DNA from: Haloplanus salinus
GTDB lineage: Archaea; Halobacteriota; Halobacteria; Halobacteriales; Haloferacaceae
DNA length: 64,000 bases
Reading direction: 5' to 3'
Assembly (NCBI RefSeq): GCF_003336245.1
Contig: NZ_QPHM01000001.1
Location: forward strand, 2,360,113 to 2,424,112
The notes under the pieces were generated by a model, which saw only the letters and a program-made list of their open reading frames with translations, did not search any database and was not told the DNA's origin. The position numbers and the translations under genes were made by a program. Below, one piece after another: positions 47,924-56,670 of the stretch. Each line of letters begins with the position of its first letter. Position 1 is the stretch's first letter.

Positions 47924-50407
47924 ATGGGGACTCCGGGACCGGCGCCGAGAGTTACGCCCGCGGACGTGTTGGGTGTCTTCCGGCGGTTGGACGAGCCGAC
48001 GACGCCGCTCACCGCCAGCGACGTCGCGGCCGAGGTGGACTGTTCGCGCCGCACCGCGTTCGACAAGTTGTCGACGCTCGCCGAACGCGGCTCCCTGCGG
48101 AGCAAGAAGGTAGGCGCCCGCGGGCGGGTGTGGTGGCGACCGGTCGACGGCGTCGACGACGCAGCCGGGATGGCCGTCGCCGTCGTCGACGCGTCGGGCA
48201 CTATCCTCCGCGTCAACGACCGTGCGAAGGAGTTGGGCGTCGAGACGGGCGCCGCCGTGCAGCCGACGGCGGGGCCGCTGGCGCGGGCCGTCCGGACGGG
48301 CGAGTCGGTGTCCGGTGGCCACGTTCGGCTCCCGACGGCGGGCGGCGGTCACGTTCGGTTGGCCGCCGCCGTCGACCCGCGTTCGGATCCGAGCGGCGAC
48401 GACCGCCGGGTCGTCGTCAGGGGCGTGGACGTCACCCGGGACGCCGCACGGAGACAGCGGCTGATGCGACGGCGCGACGACCTGCGCGCCGAACTCGACG
48501 ACGTGTTGGACCGGATGACCGACGCCGTCTACGCGCTCGACGAGGAGTGGCGATTCACCCACGTCAACGAGCGCGCGGCGGAGATCCTGCGCCGGCCCGC
48601 GGCGTCGCTGGTCGGCAAGCACCTCTGGACGGAGTTCCCCGACGCCGCAGAGGGCGTCGTCTGGGATCGATTCCACGAGGCGATGGAGACACAGGAAGTG
48701 GTCACGTTCGACCTGCTCTACGACCCGCTCGACATCTGGGCCGAGATCACGGCCTACCCTTCGGAGACGGGGCTGTCCGTCTACTTCAGGGACGTCTCCG
48801 AGCGAAAGGAACGCGACCGAGCGCTCGAAGCGAGCGAGCGGCGGTACCGGACGCTGGCGGAGACGGCGACGGATCCCATCGTTACCGTCGACGATGGGGG
48901 AACGATCCGGTACGCGAACCCGGCCGCCGAGGACGTCTTCGGCCACGCCCCGGACGAACTGGCCGGCGAATCGCTGGGAACGCTGATCCCCGACGCGTCA
49001 CGAGTGCGCGACGGAGTCGGCCGGTTACTCGGCGCGCACGGGTGGACCGACCCGTCGGGCGTCGACCTATCGGGAGTTCGAACCGACGGGGAGGAACTCG
49101 ACCTGCAGGTCACCTTCTCGGACTGGACCCTCGACGGCGAGCGACGGTTCACGGGTATCGTCCGGGACGTGACCGAAGAGCGGGAGCGGGAACGCGAACT
49201 CGCCGCCCAGCGGGAACGGCTCGCCACCCTGAACCAGCTCAACACCGTCGTCCAGCGGATCACCCACGCCGTGATCGAATCGTCCACCCGCGACGACATC
49301 GAGACGCTGCTCTGTGAGCGGCTGGCGGCGGCCGACGCCTACCGGTTCGCGTGGATCGGATCGATCGAACGCGGGAGCACACGCCTCCGGATCCGGACGG
49401 CGGCCGGTATCGACGACGACTTCGGTGCCGGAACGAGTACGGCCGACGACGGTCCGTCGGCGGGCGGCCCGATCGAGCGGGCGATCCGAGCCGGCGAAAT
49501 GGGGACGGCACGGCACCTCGCCGACCGGTCGGACGACGCCGACTGGCGGCAGCGTGCGATCCGACACGGGGCCCGGTCGGTAGCTGCTATCCCCATCGCG
49601 TACGACGACACGCTCCACGGCGTGTTGGTGGTCGGCTCGGAACGGCCGGCGGCGTTCGGCACGGACGAACGTGCCGTCGTCGGCCAGTTGGGCGACGTCG
49701 TCGGCCACTCGCTGACCGCAATCGAGCGCAAGCGCGCCCTGACGAGCGAGCACGTCGTCGAACTACAGCTCCGCGTCACCGACCTGTTCGACTCGGCCGT
49801 CGACTCGGTCCGGTTCGACCGGGCTGTCCCCACGGGCGACGGCACGTTCCTCACGTACGGGACGGTCCCCGAGGCAGCACCCGCGACGCCGGCGTCGCTC
49901 GCCGACACCCTGCCACACGCCAGAGGCGTCACCGTTCTCGGCACCGACGACGGCCACACGCGGTTCGAAATCGCGCTCGCGGAGCCGCCGACGACCTCCC
50001 TGGTCGCCTCGCAGGGCGGCCGCGTCGAATCGGCCGTCGTCGAGGACGGCGACTACGAGATGGTGGTCCACCTCCCACGCGAGGCGGACGTCCGGGACCT
50101 CGTCCGGTCCGTTCGGACGCGATACCCGGACACCGAGGTGGTCGCGCAGCGACAGACGACGACCACGAGGCGGACGATACAGCACGTCGAGGCGGTCCTC
50201 GATCAGGGGCTGACCGAACGCCAGCAGGCCGCCCTCGAGGCGGCCTTCTTCGCCGGCTTCTTCGCGTGGCCACGCGAGAGCACGGGCGAAGAGGTGGCCG
50301 ACTCCCTCGGCATCTCGCCGCCGACCTTCCACCGGCACGTCCGCGTCGCCGAGCGAAAACTCCTCCGCGCGCTCCTTGCCGATGACGCCGGCCGTCGGTG
50401 GCCGTGA
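47924..50407 (+). CDS. Multidomain sensor-regulator: N-terminal HTH, PAS repeats, GAF, Bat HTH_10
   Basis: 827 residues. Order: N-terminal winged helix (residues 8-60, TASDVAAEVDCSRRTAFDKL); a short PAS-like segment (about 75-165); PAS (about 180-290, AVYALDEEWRFTHVNERAAE); PAS (about 300-415, TDPIVTVDDGGTIRYANPAA); GAF (about 430-590, ending RALTSEHVVELQLRVTDLFD); a Bat sensor domain (600-755); and HTH_10 (about 760-815, GLTERQQAALEAAFFAGFF then EEVADSLGISPPTFHRHV). A soluble one-component regulator with several small-molecule or redox inputs. Having a second DNA-binding domain at the N-terminus is notable. Divergent from the smaller bat-type gene. Confidence 0.85.
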   Translation: MGTPGPAPRVTPADVLGVFRRLDEPTTPLTASDVAAEVDCSRRTAFDKLSTLAERGSLRSKKVGARGRVWWRPVDGVDDAAGMAVAVVDASGTILRVNDRAKELGVETGAAVQPTAGPLARAVRTGESVSGGHVRLPTAGGGHVRLAAAVDPRSDPSGDDRRVVVRGVDVTRDAARRQRLMRRRDDLRAELDDVLDRMTDAVYALDEEWRFTHVNERAAEILRRPAASLVGKHLWTEFPDAAEGVVWDRFHEAMETQEVVTFDLLYDPLDIWAEITAYPSETGLSVYFRDVSERKERDRALEASERRYRTLAETATDPIVTVDDGGTIRYANPAAEDVFGHAPDELAGESLGTLIPDASRVRDGVGRLLGAHGWTDPSGVDLSGVRTDGEELDLQVTFSDWTLDGERRFTGIVRDVTEERERERELAAQRERLATLNQLNTVVQRITHAVIESSTRDDIETLLCERLAAADAYRFAWIGSIERGSTRLRIRTAAGIDDDFGAGTSTADDGPSAGGPIERAIRAGEMGTARHLADRSDDADWRQRAIRHGARSVAAIPIAYDDTLHGVLVVGSERPAAFGTDERAVVGQLGDVVGHSLTAIERKRALTSEHVVELQLRVTDLFDSAVDSVRFDRAVPTGDGTFLTYGTVPEAAPATPASLADTLPHARGVTVLGTDDGHTRFEIALAEPPTTSLVASQGGRVESAVVEDGDYEMVVHLPREADVRDLVRSVRTRYPDTEVVAQRQTTTTRRTIQHVEAVLDQGLTERQQAALEAAFFAGFFAWPRESTGEEVADSLGISPPTFHRHVRVAERKLLRALLADDAGRRWP

Positions 50408-50453
50408 CTCGGAGGAGTAGAGACGGACGAGGGGGGGAGTTCGTCCGGGGGCG

Positions 50454-50505
50454 CCCGAGGTGGGTGCCATACAGGGAGAAGGGGGGCTCCCCAACCCACC
50501 TCGGG
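50454..50505. repeat. Long inverted repeat downstream of the bat-type regulator
   Basis: CCCGAGGTGGGT (50454-50465) and ACCCACCTCGGG (50494-50505) are perfect 12-bp arms around a 28-nt loop. Inside it, GGGAG and CTCCC could form a second stem. It could be a transcript-end structure or a small RNA. It does not carry the conserved loop sequences of the two elements at 31 and 35 kb. Confidence 0.7.
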
Positions 50506-50581
50506 TCTCGTTGGGGGAAAATCGTCTACCTCGATACGTAGGTTGGGCCGATGGGCGGTCAGTGCTGTACGCCCCGAACAG

Positions 50582-50587
50582 CTTTAT
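50582..50587 (+). promoter_or_regulatory. TATA box of the 50612 gene
   Basis: CTTTAT, with CCGAACA just upstream as a BRE-like element, 25-30 nt before the ATG at 50612. Confidence 0.65.
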
Positions 50588-50611
50588 CGCCGTCCTCGCC
50601 GAACACGACGT

Positions 50612-51070
50612 ATGGCACTGGACGTCGAGGTTCCCCCGCCGCCGGAACTGAACCGCGTCGACCCCAACGAGTACGAAGACGCCGAGGTGGTCGGGGACAC
50701 GGACTACAAACGCGACGACATCGAGGCGCTCCTGCGGGACGGCGCGTGGACGGAGGCGTTCACCGACTGGGCCGCGGGGACGAACATGGACGAACGGACG
50801 TTCGACATCGTCACCGACCTGGATATGCTCCGGCAGTTCGACTTCTTCTGGGACGCCTTCGCCGAGCGCGTCGGCTACCACGCGCCCGGCATCCCCGAAG
50901 ACTGGAAGGAGCGCGAGTACCACCCCGAACTGGACTCGTGGGGGACAGTCTCGTCGATCAACGCGGGGCTGACCGAACTCGGCCAGATCGTCTGTGACGT
51001 GTTGCTCGACGACTACATCGACTGGGAGAGCGAGTACGAGGCGCCGGACGACCTGCCGGACTTCGAGTAG
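50612..51070 (+). CDS. Conserved haloarchaeal protein of unknown function
   Basis: 152 residues, very acidic, starting MALDVEVPPPPELNRVDPNE. No membrane segment or recognised motif; aromatic-rich helices (RQFDFFWDAFAERVGYHAPG) and a C-terminal EYEAPDDLPDFE tail. A good leaderless promoter and strong coding bias support it. Its stop lies 10 bp from the convergent histidine kinase stop. Confidence 0.8.
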   Translation: MALDVEVPPPPELNRVDPNEYEDAEVVGDTDYKRDDIEALLRDGAWTEAFTDWAAGTNMDERTFDIVTDLDMLRQFDFFWDAFAERVGYHAPGIPEDWKEREYHPELDSWGTVSSINAGLTELGQIVCDVLLDDYIDWESEYEAPDDLPDFE

Positions 51071-51079
51071 GCGCGACCG

Positions 51080-52555
51080 TTACGCCAGCGGCACGGCGAG
51101 CGTGACGACGCTCCCGCCGTCCGCAGCCTCGGCGACGTCGAACCGACCGCCGACTTTGGTGACGACCCAGTGGATCAACCAGAGGCCGAGTCGGTCCGCG
51201 TGGTTCAACGACGTCTCCCCGCCTTCGAGCACCCGAATCTCCTGGTCCGGAATGCCCGGACCGTCGTCCTCGATTTCGATGTCGACCCAGCCGTCCCGTT
51301 TCGTGATCCGCACGCCGACGCGCGGCGTCCCCGAGTCGTCGTGTTTGATGCCGTTCTCCACCGCCTCCTCGATGGCGGCGAGTATTCCGGTCGTCCCGAC
51401 CGGACAGGAGTCGTCGGGTAACGACGCCGTGATCACCGCCTCCGGATACCGGTCGTCGAACATATCGAGCAACCCGACGACGTGGTCGGTCAGGTCGACG
51501 GACCGATCCGCCGTGTCGACGTCGGAGATGAGCCGCTCGGCCTCTTGGACCGACTCCGCCAGGCCCATCAGATCGAGCGCCGCGTCGGTGACGGTATCGA
51601 GCGACTCGGGCGCCTCGTCCCCGTCGAGCGCCTCGCGGAGCAACGCGACGTGCCCCTCGATCACGTTCATCTTGTTTTTCAGGTTGTGGCTGAGAACGCG
51701 ATTCAACACTTCGAGCCGCCGCTCCCTGATCTTCCGATCGGTGATCTCGGTCTGGAAGCCGACGAAGTTCGTGACGCGCCCGTCGTCGTCGCGGACGGGC
51801 GCGATGTCGAGTTTCTCCCACATCCGCTCGCCGTTTTTGCGGTAGTTCACGATGTCGACCGACACCGGCCGCTCGGCGTCGACACTTTCCCGCAGGCGCC
51901 GGCGCGTCTCGGGGTCGGTGTCCTCGCCCTGTAAGAAGCGGCAGTTCCGGCCGAGCGCCTCCGAGCGATCGTAGCCGGTCAACGACTCGAACCGGTCGTT
52001 CACGTACACCATCGGGTTGTCCTCGCGGTCCGGGTCGGTGATGGTGATGCCGACGGGCGCCTCGTCCATCGCTCGCTCCTTCAGTCGGAGGTCCGCGACC
52101 GTCTCCTCGAGTTCCCGTGACTGCTCCTCCAGTTCGACCGCCGTCCGGCGGCGTTCGACCAGATTCCCGACGCGAGTCCGTAACTCGGCTTTCCCGACCG
52201 GTAGTTCGATCACGTCGTCGACGTACTCCCAAGGCTCGCCGTCCAGCGTGTCGGCGGCTGCGGGGGGGACCAGCAACACGAACGGGAGGAAGACGGTCGT
52301 CCGCTCGCGCGCCCGCTCGACGGCGTCGGTGACGTGGCCGAACTCGGTGTGGCCGAGCACACAGCAGTCGAACGGCGTCCGCAACGCGGCCGGATCGGTC
52401 GCCGTCTCGATCCGGTACCGGTCGCCGAGCGCCTCGGCCAGCAGTTCGCGGTTCCGTCCGGAGCGCATGAACAGCAGGACGCGTGGCTCGTCGCTGGCGG
52501 GAGACCTCCCGTCGGCATGCCCGGACGCCCCGTCGTGCTCCACTTCCTTTGACAT
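51080..52555 (-). CDS. LOV-domain histidine kinase with receiver-like N-terminus
   Basis: 491 residues. Residues 25-130 are receiver-like (PRVLLFMRSGRNRELLAEAL) without a clear phospho-Asp pocket. Residues 160-275 are a PAS/LOV domain with the full LOV signature GRNCRFLQG (Cys205, the flavin-adduct cysteine) and the partner Gln268 in NFVGFQTEIT. The H-box is LSHNLKNKMNVIEGH with His290, and the ATPase has N401 (EAVENGIKHDD) and DGPGIP at 431-436. This predicts a blue-light sensor kinase. The start at 52555 (MSKEVEHDG) gives the shortest sensible N-terminus. Divergent from the KaiC-like gene. Confidence 0.87.
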   Translation of the reverse strand: MSKEVEHDGASGHADGRSPASDEPRVLLFMRSGRNRELLAEALGDRYRIETATDPAALRTPFDCCVLGHTEFGHVTDAVERARERTTVFLPFVLLVPPAAADTLDGEPWEYVDDVIELPVGKAELRTRVGNLVERRRTAVELEEQSRELEETVADLRLKERAMDEAPVGITITDPDREDNPMVYVNDRFESLTGYDRSEALGRNCRFLQGEDTDPETRRRLRESVDAERPVSVDIVNYRKNGERMWEKLDIAPVRDDDGRVTNFVGFQTEITDRKIRERRLEVLNRVLSHNLKNKMNVIEGHVALLREALDGDEAPESLDTVTDAALDLMGLAESVQEAERLISDVDTADRSVDLTDHVVGLLDMFDDRYPEAVITASLPDDSCPVGTTGILAAIEEAVENGIKHDDSGTPRVGVRITKRDGWVDIEIEDDGPGIPDQEIRVLEGGETSLNHADRLGLWLIHWVVTKVGGRFDVAEAADGGSVVTLAVPLA

Positions 52556-52684
52556 TTGTTGCCCGAACGAGCGTCTCGTCTCCGACACAGAGTGCCTAAA
52601 CAAGTAACTGTTCTCCCTGTGTCGTACGGCGAGTGACACGTCACTCGGCAATTTATGTACGTGACGGCCGAATTCGGCGCTATC

Positions 52685-54139
52685 ATGACATCGGCGACGG
52701 CGAGTCGGCTCTCGACGGGCATCGAGGGTCTCGACGAGATCCTACACGGCGGGTTCGTGCCACGGCGGAACTACATGGTCCACGGCTCCGCAGGGTCGGG
52801 CAAGACCATTCTCGCACTACAGTTCCTGCAAGCCGGGATCGACGCCGGGGAGACCAGCCTCTTCATCAACGTCGAGGAGGACATCGACGACCTCATCGCC
52901 AACGCCGACGCGCTCGGCTTCGACACCGACGCCATCGACTTTCTCGACCTGAGTCCGACCGCCGACGTGTTCGTCGAGGACCGAACCTACGACGTGTTCG
53001 ACGCGGCCGAAGTCGAGCAGGAGCCGCTCCGCGAGGCCATCGTCGACCGGGTCGAGGGCCTCGACCCGACCCGCGTCGTCGTCGATCCGTTGACCCAGTT
53101 CCGGTATCTCTCCACGGACGACTACCAGTTCCGCAGGCAGGTCGTCGGGTTGATGCGCTTTCTCGAACAGCACGGCGCGACCGTGGTCTTCACCGCCCAA
53201 GACGCCCGGAACCAGCCGACGGAGGAACTCGAGTTCGTCGCCGACGGGACGATTCGCCTGTCGACGACTTCGTACGGGTCGACGGTCGAGGTGCCGAAGT
53301 TCCGTGGCTCGCGGACCCAGAGCGGGGACCACGCCTACCGCATCACCGACGGCGGCATGACCGTCTACCCGGCGTTGGTGCCGCGCGACCACCACGGCGC
53401 GTTTACGGCCGAACCCATCTCCTCGGGCGTCCCCGAAGTCGACGACCTCCTCGACGGCGGCATCGAACGCGGGACGGTCAGCGTCGTCAGCGGACCGACG
53501 GGCGTCGGGAAGACGACGCTCGGCACCCAGTTCGTGAACGCGGCCGCGGACCGCGGCGAGCGCTCGGTCGTCTACCTGTTCGAGGAGAGCGAGACGACGT
53601 TTCTGTCCCGCTCCGAGGCCGTCGGCATCCCCGTCGAGCGGATGATCGACCGCGGCACGCTGGACGTCCAGGAGATGGACGCGCTGGAACTGTCGCCCCA
53701 GGAGTTCGCACGGACCGTCCGGACGGACGTGGAGGCGGACGACGCCGACATCGTGATGCTCGACGGCGTTGCGGGCTACCGGCTGACGCTCAACGGCGAG
53801 ACGAACCTGGTGCTCAACCGACTCCACGCGCTGGGGCGGTATCTCCAGAACATGGGCGTAACGACCATCTTCATCGACGAGACGGACAGCCCGACCGGCC
53901 CGTTCACCGCGACGCAGGAGAACATCAGTTATCTGGCCGACAATATCGTCTTCCTGCGCCACCTCGAACTCCGCGGCGAACTCCGGAAGGCCATCGGCGT
54001 TCTCAAAAAGCGCACGAGCGACTTCGAACGGACCCTCCGCGAGTTCGAAATCACGGCCGACGGTATCGTCGTCGGCGAGCCGCTCACGGGGATGCAGGGA
54101 ATCCTCAGCGGGACGCCGGACCTCATCGACGACGAGTGA
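52685..54139 (+). CDS. KaiC-like double RecA-domain ATPase
   Basis: 484 residues with two KaiC domains. Domain 1 has Walker A GSAGSGKT at 34-41 and the catalytic glutamate pair EE at 64-65; domain 2 has GPTGVGKT at 270-277 and EE at 300-301. Family members include circadian KaiC and the haloarchaeal Cir proteins; no KaiA or KaiB is nearby. Likely a signalling ATPase tied to the divergent LOV kinase (129 bp between starts). The ATG at 52685 is chosen because the TATA (ATTTAT, 52651-52656) lies 29-34 nt upstream and overlaps an alternative upstream start. Confidence 0.9.
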   Translation: MTSATASRLSTGIEGLDEILHGGFVPRRNYMVHGSAGSGKTILALQFLQAGIDAGETSLFINVEEDIDDLIANADALGFDTDAIDFLDLSPTADVFVEDRTYDVFDAAEVEQEPLREAIVDRVEGLDPTRVVVDPLTQFRYLSTDDYQFRRQVVGLMRFLEQHGATVVFTAQDARNQPTEELEFVADGTIRLSTTSYGSTVEVPKFRGSRTQSGDHAYRITDGGMTVYPALVPRDHHGAFTAEPISSGVPEVDDLLDGGIERGTVSVVSGPTGVGKTTLGTQFVNAAADRGERSVVYLFEESETTFLSRSEAVGIPVERMIDRGTLDVQEMDALELSPQEFARTVRTDVEADDADIVMLDGVAGYRLTLNGETNLVLNRLHALGRYLQNMGVTTIFIDETDSPTGPFTATQENISYLADNIVFLRHLELRGELRKAIGVLKKRTSDFERTLREFEITADGIVVGEPLTGMQGILSGTPDLIDDE

Positions 54140-54151
54140 CGACCGTCCCCC

Positions 54152-54640
54152 TCACGCGCTCTCGGAGCCTTCCATCCGCGCGACGAGCCGTTCCAGTTGT
54201 GTCGCTCGCTCGTCGAGGGCGTCGTCCCGGAGGCGACGCTCGCCCTCGGTCGGACAGTCGAGGTCGGGGACGGGCGTCGGATCGCCGTCGTCGTCGACGG
54301 CGACGAACGTGAAAAACGACGACGTCGTCGCGTGTTCGGTGTTCGTCCGGGGGTTCTCCGCGCGCACCTCGACGGTCACGTCGAGGCTCGTTCGTCCCGT
54401 GCCGTAGACGTACGCCTCGATCACCACCACCTCGCCGAGGTCGATCGGGCGTTTGAAGTCGACGTGTTCCATCGAGGCCGTGACCACGCCCTCGTTGGCG
54501 AAGCGCATGGCCGCGATGGCACCACAGACGTCCATCCAGTGCAGTACCGCGCCACCGAGCGCCCGCCCGTGCGTGTTCGTGTCGTTCGGGAGGACGATCT
54601 CGGTCATCTCGGTGTGGGACTCCGCGAGCGTCGCCGTCAT
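54152..54640 (-). CDS. Acyl-CoA thioesterase (YciA-like hotdog)
   Basis: 162 residues. A single hotdog domain with NDTNTHGRALGGAVLHWMDV (residues 19-38) containing the family's conserved helix and acidic residue, then VDFKRPIDLGEVVVIEAYVY. It hydrolyses acyl-CoA esters in the cytoplasm. Convergent with the KaiC-like gene, 12 bp between stops. Confidence 0.9.
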   Translation of the reverse strand: MTATLAESHTEMTEIVLPNDTNTHGRALGGAVLHWMDVCGAIAAMRFANEGVVTASMEHVDFKRPIDLGEVVVIEAYVYGTGRTSLDVTVEVRAENPRTNTEHATTSSFFTFVAVDDDGDPTPVPDLDCPTEGERRLRDDALDERATQLERLVARMEGSESA

Positions 54641-54697
54641 GCGTGACCGGTGGCTCCCGGGGAGGAAAAGTGCCGGCCATCGCGACTCCCGCCGGTC

Positions 54698-55159
54698 TCA
54701 TCGTTCGTCGTCGAAGTCGTCGATCCGCTCGGGTTCGAACTCGTCCTCGTCGCGGCCGGCCCGGTCGAGGACGCCGTCGGAGACGGTGATCGGACAGTCG
54801 ACGCGGACCGCGAGCGCGATGGCGTCGCTCGGGCGGGCGTCGAAGACGAACTTCCGGGCCTCCCCGTCGTCGTACCGTTCCACGTCGACTTTGGCGTAGA
54901 AGGTGCCGTCAGCGAGGTCGTCGATCCGAATGCCGTCGACGGCGCCGCCGAACTCGGTGAGCATCTCGACGAGCAGGTCGTGGGTGAGCGGCCGCTCGAA
55001 CGGCTCGCCGGAGAGCCCGAGCTGGATCGCCCGGGCCTGATCGGCCGTGATGACGATGGGGAGATACTCCTCGCGGGCGGCCAACAGGACCGCCGGCACG
55101 TTCGAGCCGTCCTCGCTCGTGCCCACCCCGATGCCGGTCACCTCGGCGGTGTACTCCAT
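54698..55159 (-). CDS. DUF151 / bifunctional nuclease family protein
   Basis: 153 residues. The DUF151 core has VLLAAREEYLPIVITADQAR (about residue 24), GEPFERPLTHDLLVEMLTEF and FDARPSDAIALAVRVDCPIT. Related proteins show DNase/RNase activity; here the role is unknown. ATG at 55159 (MEYTAEVTGIGVG); a GTG two codons upstream is possible. It ends 58 bp from the thioesterase start on the same strand, possibly one operon. Confidence 0.85.
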   Translation of the reverse strand: MEYTAEVTGIGVGTSEDGSNVPAVLLAAREEYLPIVITADQARAIQLGLSGEPFERPLTHDLLVEMLTEFGGAVDGIRIDDLADGTFYAKVDVERYDDGEARKFVFDARPSDAIALAVRVDCPITVSDGVLDRAGRDEDEFEPERIDDFDDER

Positions 55160-55208
55160 GGGCACCGTTTCGAGCGGGAAGTATGAATAGCTACGGGGCC
55201 GGCGTAGG

Positions 55209-55850
55209 CTACCGCCGCACGTACCACGCGACGCCGACGAGGACGAGGACGAGGAGCCCCCCGAGGAACACGAGGAGGCCGGGTGGGAGTCCCGCGCCGG
55301 CGGCGCCCGCGGCGTCGGCGGCCGTCGGGGTCGCCTCGGTGCTCATCGTCCCCATCCCGCCGTCGCCCCCGGCCCCGGCCTCGGCGCCGCCCGCCCCCGC
55401 GCCGAACGGCGGCCCCTCGAGGTACCACTGGACGAGGAGGCTCGCGACGCCGAGGACGCCGACGGCGCCGAGGAGGTTCTTGAGCGCGCTCTCGAGGCCC
55501 TGACTCTCCTCTTCGCGGCCGGCGAAGACGACCAGCGGCCGGTCGGCGGGGGCGTAGCGGTTCATCTCCCTGCCCTTCTCGGAGTAGACGGTGTCGGCCA
55601 CCTCGATCAACCCCGCGTCTTCGAGGTTGCCGAGGTGGTACTGGGCGTTCTGGAGCGACGTGTCGACTCGTTCGGCGACGTTCGCCGGCGTGTCCGGCTC
55701 CTCGTGGAGGGTCGCGAGCACCTCGCGGGCGGTGTCGGAGGAGAGCGCCGACAGTAGGTCGTCGGCGTCCTCGCTGTCGAGGCCGATGACACGCGGGTCG
55801 GCCTCCTCCGCCGCGGGGACGTCGGGACGGGAGGGCAACAGATCTGCCAT
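55209..55850 (-). CDS. Winged-helix (ArsR-type) regulator with C-terminal membrane segments
   Basis: 213 residues. Residues 25-100 are an ArsR-like winged helix (LSSDTAREVLATLHEEPDTP, then VDTSLQNAQYHLGNLEDAGL). After a linker come one hydrophobic segment (about 130-147), a Gly/Ala-rich stretch, and a second (LLVFLGGLLVLVLVGVAWYV) at the C-terminus. A membrane-tethered transcription factor is the natural reading. Start 55850 (MADLLPSRPDVPAAEEAD). Confidence 0.82.
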   Translation of the reverse strand: MADLLPSRPDVPAAEEADPRVIGLDSEDADDLLSALSSDTAREVLATLHEEPDTPANVAERVDTSLQNAQYHLGNLEDAGLIEVADTVYSEKGREMNRYAPADRPLVVFAGREEESQGLESALKNLLGAVGVLGVASLLVQWYLEGPPFGAGAGGAEAGAGGDGGMGTMSTEATPTAADAAGAAGAGLPPGLLVFLGGLLVLVLVGVAWYVRR

Positions 55851-56055
55851 ACGCGCCCTACGGCGGGCCACGGGACAAGCTTTCGGCTCTCCGCCGTCAG
55901 CGCGTAACGGCCGGTCCGGGCGCAGTCCCGCCCGTCCACCGCCGATCTACATCATCCGTTCAACACCGTTATCCGCCGAATTTTGGCGTCTGAACGCGTG
56001 TGAACGGCTCACAGCGGAAACGGATAAGTGCCTGGAGGCCCAACTGGTAGTTGTA

Positions 56056-56604
56056 ATGAGCACGCAGAAATCAGTCCGGCAGCAGGCCGACGAAGTCGAA
56101 GCCACCGAGGCACTTCGGCTCGACCAGGAGAAGACCGAACAGCTCGTCGAGGCGCTCAACACCGACCTCGCCGCGACGTACGTCCTCTACCACCAGCTGA
56201 AAAAGCACCACTGGAACGTCGAGGGTGCGGAGTTCCTCTCGGTTCACGAGTTCCTCGGCGAGGCGGCCGAGGACGCGGAGGAGGCGGCCGACGAAATCGC
56301 GGAGCGTGCCCAGGCGCTCGGCGGCGTTCCCCTCGCCGGCGGCAAGCGCCTCGAGGAGAACGCGCCCGTCTCCCCCGAGGGCGACGACGTCTACGACATC
56401 CGGACCTCGCTCCACAACGACATGGAACTGTACGGCGACATCATCGAGATGGTGCGCGAGCACGTCGAACTCGCCCGCGGGTTCGGCGACCACGCCACCG
56501 CCGAGATGCTCCAGCAGATCCTCATCGAAACCGAGGAACACGCCCACCACATCGAACACTACCTCGAAGACGACACGCTCGTCCTAGAGTCGGCGACCAA
56601 CTAG
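56056..56604 (+). CDS. dpsA: DpsA, Dps-family iron-storage/protection protein
   Basis: 182 residues. Dps ferritin fold with ATYVLYHQLKKHHWNVEGAE (about residue 39), DAEEAADEIAERAQALGGVP for the dinuclear iron site at the subunit interface, and the C-terminal EETEEHAHHIEHYLEDDT-like helix. It assembles a 12-mer that oxidises iron and protects DNA. The ATG at 56056 follows a TATA-like GATAAG (56023-56028). A T-run ends the transcript. Confidence 0.95.
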   Translation: MSTQKSVRQQADEVEATEALRLDQEKTEQLVEALNTDLAATYVLYHQLKKHHWNVEGAEFLSVHEFLGEAAEDAEEAADEIAERAQALGGVPLAGGKRLEENAPVSPEGDDVYDIRTSLHNDMELYGDIIEMVREHVELARGFGDHATAEMLQQILIETEEHAHHIEHYLEDDTLVLESATN

Positions 56605-56650
56605 CGACCGTCGATCCTGCTGGCGGACGGTCTCGCGCCGTTTGCCGTTC

Positions 56651-56655
56651 TTTTT
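56651..56655 (+). terminator. T-rich transcript end of dpsA
   Basis: TTCTTTTTCCCC about 45 bp after the dpsA stop is a typical archaeal T-rich termination region. Confidence 0.4.
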
Positions 56656-56670
56656 CCCCGCCAGCCGTAG

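Noticed and set aside
50454-50505. Third member of the 31/35-kb hairpin family
   Set aside because: It has paired arms but neither AAGTCATCA nor ACAGTTC, and its loop geometry differs.
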